Source of the DNA: Enoplolaimus lenunculus
Lineage: Eukaryota; Nematoda; Enoplea; Enoplida; Thoracostomopsidae
Direction: 5' to 3'
NCBI GenBank assembly: GCA_030248215.1
Contig: JASANG010003005.1
Location: 372,001 to 436,000, forward strand
DNA: 64,000 nt
Made by a program: the position numbers and the translations under genes
Part shown: in pieces, positions 32,482-42,937 of the stretch
How the letters are laid out: the number at the start of each line of letters is the position of its first letter
Numbering within the stretch: the first letter of the stretch is position 1
Notes under the pieces: generated by a model
The model's database searches: none
Seen by the model: the letters and a program-made list of their open reading frames with translations, nothing else
What the model was told of the DNA's origin: nothing

Positions 32482-32750
32482 TAAACCCTTCTCACATTGA
32501 GTTGCCTATAGGCAACTAAGCGCAGTGTATATACGTTAGATAATGTATATCGCACCGTGTTTAACAATTACAACACGTATACATAGTACTAAATCAGCAC
32601 AAGACGTGATAGCCCCCTCGGGCTCGAGCGTCAAGCTAATACAGCTGAGTGGTAATGGTATACGCCTCCCACTCCAGTCACTGGAGTTCGAATCCTAGCA
32701 TAAAAGTAGGTCTCAGGGGAAATAGAAAATATTCATGTGAGAAAGGGTTA
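32482..32750. mobile_element. piggyBac-like MITE, family D, inverse orientation
   Basis: Ends TTAAACCCTTCTCACATTGA and TTCATGTGAGAAAGGGTTAA. The tRNA-like part is now on the plus strand: CAGCTGAGTGGTAATGG, ACGCCTCCCACTCCAGTCAC, GGAGTTCGAATCC. Confidence 0.8.
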
Positions 32751-32976
32751 AAAGCATCACCTTAGTCCTCGCATTACAGTGTAAAGGTGACCATAGCCAT
32801 GAACTTAGTTTAGGGGGGCATGTTTAATTTGTATCATTTTGTTAAGTCCGTTTGTCTCTGCACGTGGGGTCTAAAACATAAAGAAAGTCACTAAACTCAT
32901 TGGAGGGATTCATGGTCCGTTTGGCCAGGCCCTGACTACGATCCGAGTGTAAATAGTCTCTAGGGTGGTTGAATAT

Positions 32977-33187
32977 ACACTGCAAAAAATGGTGTGTCAA
33001 ATTGACTTTTTCCGAAATAGACTTTTCGGGACTACACAAACTGACTCAAATTCTACTCCGCTAGAGACAAACGTGCGACTCCGTGAATCGAATTTGACTC
33101 TGGCGGAGTCGAATTTTGACTCATTTCGTGTAGTCAAAAAGCCTATTTCGGAGACAGTCAATTTGACTCACCATTTTTTGCAGTGTA
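32977..33187. mobile_element. Fold-back MITE, family B
   Basis: ACACTGCAAAAAATGGTGTG to ACTCACCATTTTTTGCAGTG, arms about 100 bp. It ends about 30 bp before the ATG of the small ORF at 33217. Confidence 0.88.
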
Positions 33188-33216
33188 GGAACGATATATC
33201 AAATACCAACATCAAT

Positions 33217-33519
33217 ATGAATCGGTGCTACTTAGTAATGTTTATGTTTGCAATCGCAAGTATTTCGTTGTTTGATTATGGTGCTTGCGTGCGTCGACCT
33301 GGAACTGCAGCAGCAATTGAACGACTTTGTCGACACGTTGTCATTGCAGCAGACGCCCAAGATCCGGCGCGTGTTCGAGTATTCAACGATGCGAATAGCG
33401 AAGAAATCAATTCTGCAGATGCAAACGCGATTGTACAATTGTGCAGTGTGAACAACGATGCAGTTGGATGGTCAAAACGGCATTTAAATGGTAATTGTCA
33501 GTGGTGTAATGATGGTTAG
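33217..33519 (+). CDS. Candidate small secreted protein, 100 aa
   Basis: A single uninterrupted frame from ATG 33217 to TAG 33517-33519. It begins MNRCYLVMFMFAIASISLFD, a good signal peptide with likely cleavage near YGAC-VRR. The mature part is acidic with four Cys (RLCRHV, VQLCSV, NGNCQWC) and a dibasic WSKRH site that could be cut. Composition is unlike the simple repeats around it. No family recognised. A GTAATT at 33491 could be a splice donor. The frame stays open upstream through the family B MITE, which probably means nothing. May be a lone gene, a first exon or chance. Confidence 0.4.
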   Translation: MNRCYLVMFMFAIASISLFDYGACVRRPGTAAAIERLCRHVVIAADAQDPARVRVFNDANSEEINSADANAIVQLCSVNNDAVGWSKRHLNGNCQWCNDG

Positions 33520-33777
33520 TTAGTTAATTTTAGCCAATATCTGCAATATGTTGTTAAGTTGCTTGGTTTTACGCTAATTTTCTGCGAAATTTCGGAAATT
33601 CCTTCCTGAAAATTGTGACAAAAGTAAAACGAAACGCGCTCAACAGATAAATTTTGCAAAATTATGCAAAATTCTACTACCGAAATTGCCGGAACCTCCG
33701 GCAAAAATTCTGCCGGAGCCGGCGGCCGATTTTTTGCCGGAGTCGCAGCAGGAGGTAGACCTCCGGTTGTACCCTGG
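33520..33777. mobile_element. Inverted-repeat element, family H
   Basis: Right end GACCTCCGGTTGTACCCTGG; the body (GAATTTTGCCGGAGCCGG-like blocks, TTAATTTTAGCCAATAT) matches 54350-54647 closely. Left tip not seen. Confidence 0.65.
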
Positions 33778-33786
33778 TGTACACCA

Positions 33787-33958
33787 CACTGTGAATAATG
33801 AGGAGTCAAATTGATACTCCCCGAAATAGGATCTACATGACTACACAAACTGAGTCAACGAATTTGACTTTGGCGGAGGCGAGTTTTGACTCAGATTGTG
33901 TAGTAAGGAAAAGCCTATTTCGGAGAGAGTCAGTTTGACGTACCTTTTTTGCAGTGTA
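33787..33958. mobile_element. Fold-back MITE, family B, diverged
   Basis: CACTGTGAATAATGAGGAGT to ACGTACCTTTTTTGCAGTG; internal deletion relative to the 210-bp copies. Confidence 0.75.
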
Positions 33959-34043
33959 GGATTTTATTTCGAGAGACTATATTAACTTGATTGAAAAGTT
34001 TTTTCGATGGGGCGTGAAAACTAGAAAATTGTTGTGTTCTAGA

Positions 34044-34259
34044 ACCCGTATTCTCAAATCTGTGTAGCACCTATGAACAGATGGTGATAAGTTGGGTAAC
34101 TTTGAAACCAGAGCATGTTGAGGTTCGAAATTCAGCACATTTTTCGCGTTTGATTTGATCAATTTCTGTACCAATTTTGAGATCTGCAACTGCCCATGTT
34201 CGTCAGTTGGAAAACTTATCGCTAACTGATCATAGGTGCTATACTCATTTGAGAATAGA
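34044..34259. mobile_element. MITE, family G (CCCGTATTCTCAAAT ends)
   Basis: Left ACCCGTATTCTCAAATCTGT, right ATACTCATTTGAGAATAG. Interior CAGTTGGAAAACTTATCGC. Copies at 48304-48513 and 56406-56625. Confidence 0.75.
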
Positions 34260-34316
34260 ATCAGAAGGTTATATTACAAATCATGTATGTCGAAAACGTC
34301 ACTCGGCAATATGGTA

Positions 34317-34745
34317 TACTGTAGTGTCCTGAATAAGAGGGTGGTTAATAATAAGGTGGGGTGTTCCATATCACGTCCCAAAGAATAGCAGTCCGTATCT
34401 CTAATAAAAGTCCGTTATTTCATAGACTCCATAAGTTGTAAGCAAAGTCCATAAAAGAAACCAAAGTAGAAGGACGAACGCGGACTGTTTAAATAAGTAA
34501 CAGACACTCGGACAACCCGCATATATAAGCGTTATTGAATCCAGAAAATTGGATAACGAACATTACAGTAAACAAAACTGCTTCGGACCAAGTCAGTTGT
34601 GCCAATTGAAAGAATATAAGAAGAAAGGTGTTGGGTCCAATTGTGTAAATTAAAAATAAACAGTCCCTAACCGAATAACATGGGAGCACCATCGGGAGAA
34701 TAAAATAAATATCAGCCCGTCCCACTTATTCAGATCGCTACAGTA
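34317..34745. mobile_element. MITE, family I (TACTGTAGTG ends)
   Basis: Left TACTGTAGTGTCCTGAATAA, right TTATTCAGATCGCTACAGTA. Contains AGAGGGTGGTTAATAATAAG. About 430 bp; related copies at 49360-49784 and 62547-63069. Confidence 0.8.
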
Positions 34746-34761
34746 GTAAAATAATGACTGT

Positions 34762-34872
34762 ACACTGCAAAAAATTTGACTCTGGCGGAATCAAATTTTG
34801 GCTCAGTTTGTGTAGTCAGGAAACGCCTATTTCGAAGAGAGTCAATTTGACTCACCATTTTTTGCAGTGTAG
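34762..34872. mobile_element. Half-size MITE, family B
   Basis: ACACTGCAAAAAATTTGACT then only the right arm to TTTTTTGCAGTGTA: the left arm is deleted but both tips remain, 17 bp after a family I element. Confidence 0.8.
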
Positions 34873-35177
34873 ACAGGATTTGATTTAGAGAAGATGTAAC
34901 CTGATTAAAAAGTTTGTGTCATCGAGCAACGACCGACGAAAGTGTTTGGGCACCCTAAGACCCAGGTCCTATCGAATGTTGTCAATATGGTTTTCTCTCG
35001 TGCCTCCAACAAATCTTAGTGAAATGTATTTTTTCTATACTCGTTTGCATACGCCTTACTACTGTTTGCGTATTCGGTTTACATTTCCGTTATTTTGATC
35101 TGTATCCGGTTCTGTTTCCGATATGTTATGTAACCATCTGTTTTCACCCTGCCATAATCTAATCATTAAAATAATAC

Positions 35178-35346
35178 CTACTTTCAGGACCGTAAACTGT
35201 TGATTAACGATATTCCTAAGCCTAAGCCTAATCGTAAGTGTTCAAAATGTGTAATCGTAATTCTAAAGCTTAAGCAAAAAATATAGTCTAAAATTTAAAC
35301 CTACTGTTTTGCAGTCCAACCAGAAAATGGGACGTCCCTGAAAGTA
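35178..35346. mobile_element. TTAGGC-core MITE, type A2, diverged
   Basis: TACTTTCAGGACCGTAAACT at the left and GGGACGTCCCTGAAAGTA at the right, with (CCTAAG)n between. Confidence 0.7.
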
Positions 35347-35367
35347 TATTATTATCAATATGGAATT

Positions 35368-35525
35368 CGGGCCCATGTCCAAGGTAGGACCGGGGGGCTG
35401 AGCTCCCCTGAAAATATTTTGACCCCTTTAGAAAATCTTAACCGTTGTAGTCATTGAAAACTCTTATATGCTCATCCAGAATAATTGTTAACCCTCCCCC
35501 TGGCAAGGTGAGCTGACTATGGGCC
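35368..35525. mobile_element. MITE, family P
   Basis: GGGCCCATGTCCAAGGTAGG at the left, GTGAGCTGACTATGGGCC at the right; interior GGGGGGCTGAGCTCCCCTGA. Confidence 0.65.
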
Positions 35526-35799
35526 TGATGGAGTTTAATACATTTACAGACCCTATGATACAAAAGAAACAATCAGATCAATACGAATTTATTCGATTTG
35601 GCAAACGAGAATCTCAGTGACCGGAACCAGGAAGATGGTTATCGTTTAAACGTTTAAATGTGTTTACGTTACGAAGACGAGTTACCTGCTGTTAAGCTTT
35701 TTCAGCTACGTATTTTATGGTCAAAAACTTTAATTAGATTTATAGCCGAATCCAAAACATTTTGACGGGGGCGGTGGGCTGCTAAATATTATGAAACCC

Positions 35800-35975
35800 A
35801 AAAATAGTAAGGTAGAGACCTTATTGTTTTATCACCAAAAAATTTTCTGAATGAGAAAAATTGTTATAGGTAGACGGACCTTACCATTTTATCACAAACA
35901 AATTCTGCGGGAAAATTGTAACAAATTGTAAGGCAGAGAGACCTTTTCATTTTAACGCAGCAAAATTTCTGACTT
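35800..35975. repeat. Degenerate tandem repeat, about 70-bp unit, three units
   Basis: Units share GTAAGGTAGAGACCTTATTG, TTTTATCACnAAnAAATTnTG words. A related single unit is seen at about 58848-58920. Confidence 0.6.
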
Positions 35976-36070
35976 GTAAACAAAGTAATGCTGGAAAGTT
36001 GCCCAAAACACGTATGTGGGGCATTTCAGCTTGAATATATTTCCATCTGCTTTATGTCACAAAATCCGTC

Positions 36071-36208
36071 GGCCCACGTTACACTTATTAGGACCGTCCT
36101 GTTTCTGTTGGAATTGAAAAAGAGTAGGCTTATATTATAGACTGTATTTTTTGCTTAGTGCTACGCTTAAGCTTAGGCTTCGGTTTACACGAACAGCTTA
36201 CATGGGCC
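36071..36208. mobile_element. TTAGGC-core MITE, type A2
   Basis: GGCCCACGTTACACTTATTA at the left and AGCTTACATGGGCC at the right, with GAGTAGGCTTATATTATAG and a short array. Confidence 0.65.
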
Positions 36209-36945
36209 CAATTGCTTGAAAAATACCCACAAGATTATTGAAGATACAAGAAAAATCGGTGCCAAAATTTCCGGAAAATCAAACAAAAACGAATTGTTTT
36301 GAAGTTTGCCGATTTTAACCACTGGCTGCGCATTCTACTGTTCGGAGTATGATCTGAATGAAATAAATGTACAATATTTGTATGCTTTAATACTAGTGTT
36401 AGATGATATACGAAAACTAAATTCAATTGGTTCATGCAAGTAAGTGTTGATGTCCGGCGCCGTCCCGCAAGGTACCAATGACCGTCCTGACAATTCTCAA
36501 AGTATAGGAACAACTTAACCTTAAGTTTATATGCAGTTAAGTATTTTGAGCATTTCAAAACTTTAAATATGAAGTCTTATGAAATCATAAATAACCGGAC
36601 CCAGATTTTTGAAAATAAACCAATTCAATGGAGCGTCGTTTTCACTAGATTTTGTTATTTGTTTAAAGGTACAGCTTAAAGTTTTCAATTACAGTTACAT
36701 TTTGACAATCAGCGAAATAATTTACTCTGCTACTGAGAATACTTACTAACAAAAACAAACAGATTTGCAAACAAACGAAAACATGGGCAAAATTTATATG
36801 TTATATATATCATCTTAACAACTCATAACCGAAAAATCCGAATTCGGGCATCGGAATAGAAGCCAGTCGGAATCGAAATCGGAAGCCAAATTTTTTCGGA
36901 ATTTTAGCAGGAATCGCAATTCCGTTGGAACCCTGGCCGTCCGTA

Positions 36946-37095
36946 ACCGTGCGTCACTCGTACGGCGCCGTCCAGTCACCGTCTGTCACCCGTACGACGC
37001 CGTCAGTCACCGCCCGTAACCATATGTTATCGTACGTGAGTAATTTGCGTACGATACTGCCACCGGTCGGCGCCGTACTGGTGACGGACAGCGCC
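36946..37095. repeat. GC-rich short repeat patch (CGTCAC/CGTACG/GGCGCCGT)
   Basis: Repeats of CGTCACTCGTACGGCGCCGT and CGTCACCCGTACGACGCCGT, about 28 bp apart, with inverted versions (ACGGCGCC). Strikingly more GC-rich than its surroundings. Confidence 0.7.
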
Positions 37096-37169
37096 GCAAA
37101 TGAAAACAAGGATAGCGCAACCCCAATTCTCTCAGGCAAACACGCCTGTTTCTTGTTGTTAGCCCAATT

Positions 37170-37334
37170 GGACAATGTAAAGAACAGGGGCGGAATAGTA
37201 TTATAACCATATTCCTAAGCCTAAGCCTAATCCTGAACCTAATTGTAAGAATGAGCGTATTCCTAAGCTCTAAGGCTAAGCCTACTATTCGATCCCCGCC
37301 GAAAAACGATCCGGCCCTGTTCTGTACTTGGGCG
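37170..37334. mobile_element. TTAGGC-core MITE, type A1, exact 8-bp target duplication
   Basis: Ends GGACAATGTAAAGAACAGGG and CCCTGTTCTGTACTTGGGC. GCCCAATT on both sides (37162-37169 and 37335-37342). Confidence 0.9.
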
Positions 37335-37479
37335 GCCCAATTTATACGTGGACGTTTGACAAACTATTGAGTTTGTATCGCGTAACAAACATCCACATTG
37401 TTTTCAAACGCTGAAATTGACCGGTTAATACAAAATTTACGCAGTTTATACAAACGCGTTTGTGCCACGAATACTGTGA

Positions 37480-37666
37480 TCAGTGTTACATTTAGGGCCG
37501 TAACAGTAGATTAAACGTATTATTAAGCGTAAGCCTAAGCCTAAGCGTTGAAAAAAATATCTTCCTCAGCGCATAAGCCTAAGCAAAAAATTGTAATCTA
37601 GAATCGAAGCCTGTTCTTTTACAGAACCCAATAGAAAACAGGACGAACATTAATGTAACATGGGCC
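37480..37666. mobile_element. TTAGGC-core MITE, type A2
   Basis: GTGTTACATTTAGGGCCGTA at the left, AATGTAACATGGGCC at the right. Confidence 0.8.
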
Positions 37667-37839
37667 AATACTCTGTAATGAATAATGTTTTAAATATCTT
37701 TTATAAGACGCTGAACTTGCTTATAAGTGGTCATTGAAAGCTTACGGTTTAAATATCGACGGTCAACTCTCGTCATGAATGTTAAAGAAATTTTCAACAG
37801 GGTACAAAACATGACCGCTCGACCCTGTCACGAGTCATG

Positions 37840-38040
37840 TACAGATCAGGGGCGAACCGCTTTTCGCCGTGGGACAGCTATGTAATAAGTTTCACCTTTA
37901 AGCTTTACGCAAATTTATGTTAGGCTCCAGGCTTAGGCTTATACTTAATAAGTATAGGTTTATCCTTGCGTTGAGGATTAGGCTTAGGCTTAGAATTATG
38001 CTTATATAAAGCGTTGTTACGGCCCTGACTGATGTTTTGG
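37840..38040. mobile_element. TTAGGC-core MITE, type A1, diverged
   Basis: GTCATGTACAGATCAGGGGC at the left, TTACGGCCCTGACTGATG at the right, (TTAGGC)n interior. Confidence 0.65.
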
Positions 38041-38230
38041 CCTCTCCGGAAACAAAAAAAATGGTATAATCACAATTTCTCAGAGCTGGAGTATCAGCTA
38101 TGTGTAAGCTGACATTTCCAGTTAAAAAATTTGTGGTTAAACAGTTAATTTCCGGTAGAATGCGACTCTGCAATTCCGTCCAGTTGCTGGGTTAAATCAA
38201 TATCATCATTTGGGGGTGGCACCCCTGGAC

Positions 38231-38422
38231 GGCCCATGTATAGAACAGGGCCGGAACAGTAGTATAAGCATATTCCTAAGCCTAAGTCTAAGCGTATGGA
38301 TGAGCCTATTCCTAAGCTTAAGCCTAAGCCTAAGCGCTGATCAAAAAACTTAGTCCAAAGCTTAAACTGACTGTATTAGAGCCCCTCCGGAAAACGATCC
38401 GGCCCGGTTCTATACATGGGCC
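38231..38422. mobile_element. TTAGGC-core MITE, type A1, inserted in a family Q repeat
   Basis: GGCCCATGTATAGAACAGGG to CCGGTTCTATACATGGGCC. CCTGGAC flanks both sides (7-8 bp). Outside, GGGGTGGCACCCCTGGAC and CCTACCCTAACCGGTTGAAA match the Q repeat at 58983-59170, showing insertion of one element into another. Confidence 0.88.
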
Positions 38423-39055
38423 CCTGGACCCTACCCTAACCGGTTGAAACAAAAGTCGCGGAGGTTTTGAAATGCGTATGGCTTCTGACTCGCTTCGCTC
38501 GCGAATTTCTGATGCTATTCTACCTTGTCGTTATTCTTTTCATGGCTTTACGCACTATACAAACTTTAAAGTAACCACCAAATTGCTTAAAGTTAACAAA
38601 TTTTCTCACTCGCTGCACTCGCTGGCCTACAATTGCACTGCAGCTATCAAACAGAGGCGTGAGCTCGCACAACCTCAGATCACGCACCCAGTAATTTTGA
38701 ATCCACCTCTACCCTGGCGCTTTCCACCCTGGAGTTTGAAAGAATCCGCCACCCATGTCTGCTCCGGCACTGACACCTTGCTATTAAATTTCGTAGGATG
38801 CCATCAAATATCCACCGCCAAATTATAACTTGTGCTACCAACATTTGTGAATACAGACGTTGGTTTCTCAAGTCGTTTAGAAAAGACAGACTAACACGAT
38901 TAACTCAATAGAAAAGCTCAAAAAATGCGTTTCCTTCAAAGGTCATGAGCCTAAAACGAGTAAATTGACAATTTATTTTCACCCTCATTTGCGTTTTATA
39001 CGTCTGCTTCAACTCCAGGAAATAATTGTCTTGCGTTCGGACTCAAGGTCCAAAC
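38423..39055. other. Intergenic; remainder of a Q-like repeat, then nothing recognised
   Basis: The first about 60 bp continue the Q repeat. The unusual CTCGCTTCGCTCGCGAATTT and CTCACTCGCTGCACTCGCTGG words lie at 38488 and 38607, an inverted-type pairing of unknown meaning. Confidence 0.4.
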
Positions 39056-39203
39056 ATCACCGGTAAATTGTTTTCCCACGGACCTGCAATAGATCAGGTA
39101 AGCTTAAGCGTTAGTTTGCTTACACTGCTTAGGCTTACGTTAGGCTTAAGCTTTGAAATTTGCAATTATTACTGTTACGACCCTGTTCTATACATTGGCC
39201 CGA
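39056..39203. mobile_element. TTAGGC-core MITE, type A1, diverged
   Basis: Right end CGACCCTGTTCTATACATTGGCC; left half worn around TTTTCCCACGGACCTGCAAT. Confidence 0.6.
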
Positions 39204-39720
39204 CGCAATGATGAAATGCTGTATTTTGCATTTTCAAAATGAGACAATTTCTTCAAAATATACCTTTTTATACGATCACCTGACGTTTTTTTGGGACCTG
39301 TTAGGTTTTGGTAAATTTTTATCCGACAAACCAACGCAAATACAGAAAACTTCTCTGACAGCGGCGACCGAACAACGAATAACAGTGCAAAAATAAGCTT
39401 GCGAGCAAACCGAACGAGAACCAAAATCCGATTTTAGACTAAATTTATAACGCAAAATTTTGGCTTTTAATTCCTGTTGCGCGTGTCAACGCTCAGATGA
39501 GCCGTTTCGATCAGCCGCTGGTGACAGACTCAGATGTTTTTGTGTGTGTTTTGTGTTTAAATTTTTTTTTTAATTTTTAAACTGTTTGAAGGATTAAAAA
39601 ATACAATATTGTTTATATGGCATCCTTGGAGTGTCAGACGCGGTTTAAGGTTTGTTTTTTTTTGGAATTTTGTCATTTTTGTCCTTCACAACAATACAAA
39701 AGTGTTCTGTAGACATTGTA

Positions 39721-39994
39721 TTCCCGGAAAGATTGAATTTCTTTGAAGGAATTTGTCAACTGACAACCTTATGTCTTGATGAATGTTTATGCACTGTAAA
39801 TTCCAATGAATTGATTAATCAATTCAGCTTGCGAGCTGGTTATTTCTGAATTAAACATTCCCGGAAAGATTGAATTTCTTTGAAGGAATTTGTCAACTGA
39901 CAACCTTATGTCTTGATGAATGTTTATGCACTGTAAATTCCAATGAATTGATTAATCAATTCAGCTTGCGAGCTGGTTATTTCTGAATTAAACA
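39721..39994. repeat. Perfect 137-bp tandem duplication
   Basis: 39721-39857 (TTCCCGGAAAGATTGAATTT to GAATTAAACA) recurs at 39858-39994 with no difference that I can see. Each unit includes the first part of a family C MITE, so the duplication happened after that insertion. Confidence 0.9.
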
Positions 39995-40183
39995 TCAGTA
40001 AACATCAACTCACTCTGAGCTGTGTTGATTCTCACTCTGAGATGATAGTTGACTCTGGGTGAGTTGATTAATTAACTCTGAATCAATTGAATCAACTAAA
40101 ATTGTGAGTTCTGATAGTCCTAACTCAGACAAAGTGCTTCAACTCATTCTGAGTTAAAATCAACTCACTGAAATTTACAGTGT
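39792..40183. mobile_element. MITE, family C, with left end duplicated
   Basis: GCACTGTAAATTCCAATGAA to GAAATTTACAGTG; the left tip appears twice because of the tandem duplication. Confidence 0.82.
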
Positions 40184-40228
40184 GTGTCGCAAAATGCATC
40201 AAACTATTTTAATGGCAATAAACCTGTT

Positions 40229-40772
40229 GGCCAGTATGTAAAGAACGGTGGCGGAACAGTATTATAAGCATATTCCTAAGCCTAAGCCTAAGCGTAAGAA
40301 TGAGCATATTCCTAAGCCTAAGTCTAAGCCTAAGCGTAAGAATGAGCATATTCCTAAGCATAAGCCTAAACCTAAGCGTAAGAATGAGCATATTCCTAAG
40401 CATAACCTAAGCCTAAACCTAAGCATAAGAATGAGCATATTCCTAAGCATAAGCCTAAGCGTAAGAATGAGCATATTCCTAAGCATAACCTAAGCCTAAA
40501 CCTAAGCATAAGAATGAGCATATTCCTAAGCATAAGCTTAAGCCTAAGCGTAAGAATGAGCATATTCCAAAGCATAAGCCGAAGCCTAAGCCTAAGCGTA
40601 AGAATGAGCATATTCCTAAGCATAACCTAAGCCTAAGCCTAAGCATAAGAATGAGCATATTCCTAAACCTAAGCCTAAGCCTAAGCCAAGCAAAAAAAAT
40701 TAGTCCAAAGCTGAAGCTTACTCTATCAGAGTCCCACAGAAAAACGTTCCGCTCCTGATCTTTAAATGGGCC
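40229..40772. mobile_element. Expanded TTAGGC-core MITE, type A1, with higher-order array
   Basis: Ends GGCCAGTATGTAAAGAACGG and CTGATCTTTAAATGGGCC. The core is about nine units of (CCTAAG)n separated by GCGTAAGAATGAGCATATTC. Flanks AACCTGTT/AACTTGCC are a worn duplication. Long ORFs read here on both strands are products of the repeat. Confidence 0.88.
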
Positions 40773-40829
40773 AACTTGCCGAACAAAATTGGGCAACGAT
40801 AAAAATTTGCTGAAACGCTTTTCAAAAAT

Positions 40830-41028
40830 GGGACCCAGGTAAAGATCAGGGGCGGAACGTTTTTTGCGGGACTGCTATAGAGTAAAGCTTAAGCTTCAGA
40901 CTAATCTTTCAACTTAGGCCTAGGCTTAGGTTAGGCTTAGGTATAAGCTGATTTATACGCTTAGGCGTAGATTTGGGCTTAGGCATATGCTTATACTAAA
41001 ATTACGGCTCTGTTCTATACTTTCGCCA
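40830..41028. mobile_element. TTAGGC-core MITE, type A1
   Basis: GGACCCAGGTAAAGATCAGG at the left, CGGCTCTGTTCTATAC at the right; starts about 58 bp after the previous copy and in the opposite orientation. Confidence 0.75.
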
Positions 41029-41060
41029 AAAAATGCTATGTACAGGCTAGAACGTCTTGT

Positions 41061-41308
41061 ACACGCAAAAACATTTTCTGATATTCAATAAATATTTTCT
41101 TAAATTCAAGACAATTTTGTCTTATCTTGGCTCCAGACAACAAACCTTTAAGTTTAAGATATAAATGTGAACAATTTCAGACCCATAAAATTTGAGAAAT
41201 TAAAGTCTTGATTCAAGACATACACGTCTGGAGCTGTATTAAGACATAATTGTCTTAAATTTCAGACAATATTTCTTGAATACAAGACAATTTGCTTTGT
41301 GTGTAGTG
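41061..41308. mobile_element. Inverted-repeat element, family L
   Basis: TACACGCAAAAACATTTTCT to AAGACAATTTGCTTTGTGTG; contains TTAAATTCAAGACAATTTTG and its near inverse. Confidence 0.65.
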
Positions 41309-41458
41309 CCGTGGTTTTACGTAGTATTGTACATTAGTTACATTTTATAAACTTTCTAATGGTCAAAAAGCCATTATTTTTCGCGAAACCTTTAATGCAC
41401 CTTACTTAGTAAAACGTGTCCACATATTAACAATTATAGACAACACCTTTGAACTTTT

Positions 41459-41804
41459 GGCCAATCGGACGTAACAATAGATTAAGTGTATTCCTAAGCC
41501 TTACTCTAACCCTGAGCGGTGCCAACATGTGTTCCTAAGCCTAAACCTAAGCCCATACGCCTAAGCCTAAGCGTTGCAAAAATGTGTTCCTAAAAGATTT
41601 GGTTTCGTTGTGAAAAATTGAAAAAGTGATTTCAGAACAAATTCAAAAACTTTAAAAAATAAAAATTTTACAAAAATAAAATAATACACGTTTTATATTT
41701 TGATACGTTTACAAGCAAAGCCTAAGCAAAAAATGTAATCTAGAATATAAATCTACTCTTTTATAGACATACCAGAAACCTGGACGCCCCTTAAAGTATG
41801 GGCC
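41459..41804. mobile_element. TTAGGC-core MITE, type A2, with a foreign insert
   Basis: GGCCAATCGGACGTAACAAT to CCCCTTAAAGTATGGGCC. The array is interrupted at about 41593-41715 by an unrelated AT-rich stretch. Confidence 0.75.
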
Positions 41805-41994
41805 GAAGTTTTTATATGCTTGTGAACATAACTGTATCATGCATATTGCACGCACATATGATTAATTGTTATTTTTGGTGCTAGCAAAACGCTGGTTTGC
41901 ACAAGGTTCTACTGAAGAATATTTTAAATGTGCTAAAGAAGGTGCAAATTTTCATTTTCAAACCCAAAACATTTATTGTACCAGTGAAAATATT

Positions 41995-42299
41995 GGCCCA
42001 TGTATAGAATAGCGCCGGATCGGTTTCCGGAGGAACTGTAATAGAGTCAATTTAAGCTTTAGACTAAATTTTTTGCTTAGGCTTAGGCTAAGGCTAAGGC
42101 TTAGGCTTAGGCTTAGGCTTAGGCTTAGGCTTAGGCTTAGGCTTAGGCTTAGGCTTAGGCTTAGGCTTAGGCTTAGGCTTAGGCTTAGGCTTAGGCTTAG
42201 GCTTAGGAAGAGGCTCATCCATACGCTTAGGCTTAGGCTCAGACTTAGGCTTAGGCATATGCTTATACTACAGTTCCGGCCCTGTTCTATGCATGGGCC
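41995..42299. mobile_element. TTAGGC-core MITE, type A1, with long pure telomere-like array
   Basis: GGCCCATGTATAGAATAGCG to CCCTGTTCTATGCATGGGCC. 42075-42207 is about 22 tandem TTAGGC hexamers with only two variant units. Flanks AAAATATT and AAAAATTG are a worn duplication. Confidence 0.92.
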
Positions 42300-42373
42300 A
42301 AAAATTGTACATTGAACCCAAAGAGTGCAGTTACACACGCATGCACATGCATACCGCTGCCCATGCTTATTAC

Positions 42374-42536
42374 GACCCATGTTACTTTTAGGGCCGTCCC
42401 AGTTTCTGATAGGTCTGTAAAAGAGTAGGCTTACATTCTAGACTACATTCTTTGTTTATAGGTTTAAGCTTAGGCTTAGGCTTAGGCTTAGGAATACGTT
42501 TAATCCATAGTTACGGCCCTAAAAGTAACATTGGCC
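42374..42536. mobile_element. TTAGGC-core MITE, type A2
   Basis: GACCCATGTTACTTTTAGGG to CCCTAAAAGTAACATTGGCC. Confidence 0.85.
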
Positions 42537-42937
42537 CGTATTATTTCTTAATGAGAGCCAAACCAGTTCGCTACTGTTATGTTTAGGTTGTTGACAGACG
42601 AGACTGGGTGAACGACTGTTACTCTTACGCTAAAATCCTACTCAAACATTTCTGGCTTATTCATGTGTTGAACCATCGTATCTGTTAAGCTACAGGTTGC
42701 ATTGCTACAGTTCAAGATCAACATATATACATACGTATAGTCTATTAAGTACTACTTTACGTGTCATTAGCGTTTTCCGTAGGAATAATTTTCGCTAATG
42801 TCAAATGCTTGATATTCTTACCTCATAAGATGGGTTTATGACGTGTTCCAATGCTGGTTTTACTAGTCACAATCGAACTATTAATTGAAATTTTTTTCGT
42901 CTTGTGACACGGCGTCATTCCATTTGTTTTTACCAAG

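Noticed and set aside
32965-33216. N-terminal extension of the small secreted frame
   Set aside because: It is translation of the fold-back MITE; the signal peptide begins at the ATG at 33217.
33380-33470. Resemblance of NSEEINS...NNDA to pigment-dispersing factor peptides
   Set aside because: No dibasic site in front, no amidation site behind, and a Cys inside; probably chance.
40229-40796. Overlapping frames of 74-105 codons on both strands
   Set aside because: Same cause: repeat array of the element at 40229-40772.
42075-42207. A real chromosome end or fusion point
   Set aside because: The array sits within inverted tips with flanking target-like repeats, as in dozens of other copies.
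41973-42380. Long Leu/Ser- and Leu/Arg-repeat frames on both strands
   Set aside because: They are translations of the (TTAGGC)n array, whose 6-bp period keeps frames open; no start context or conserved domain.
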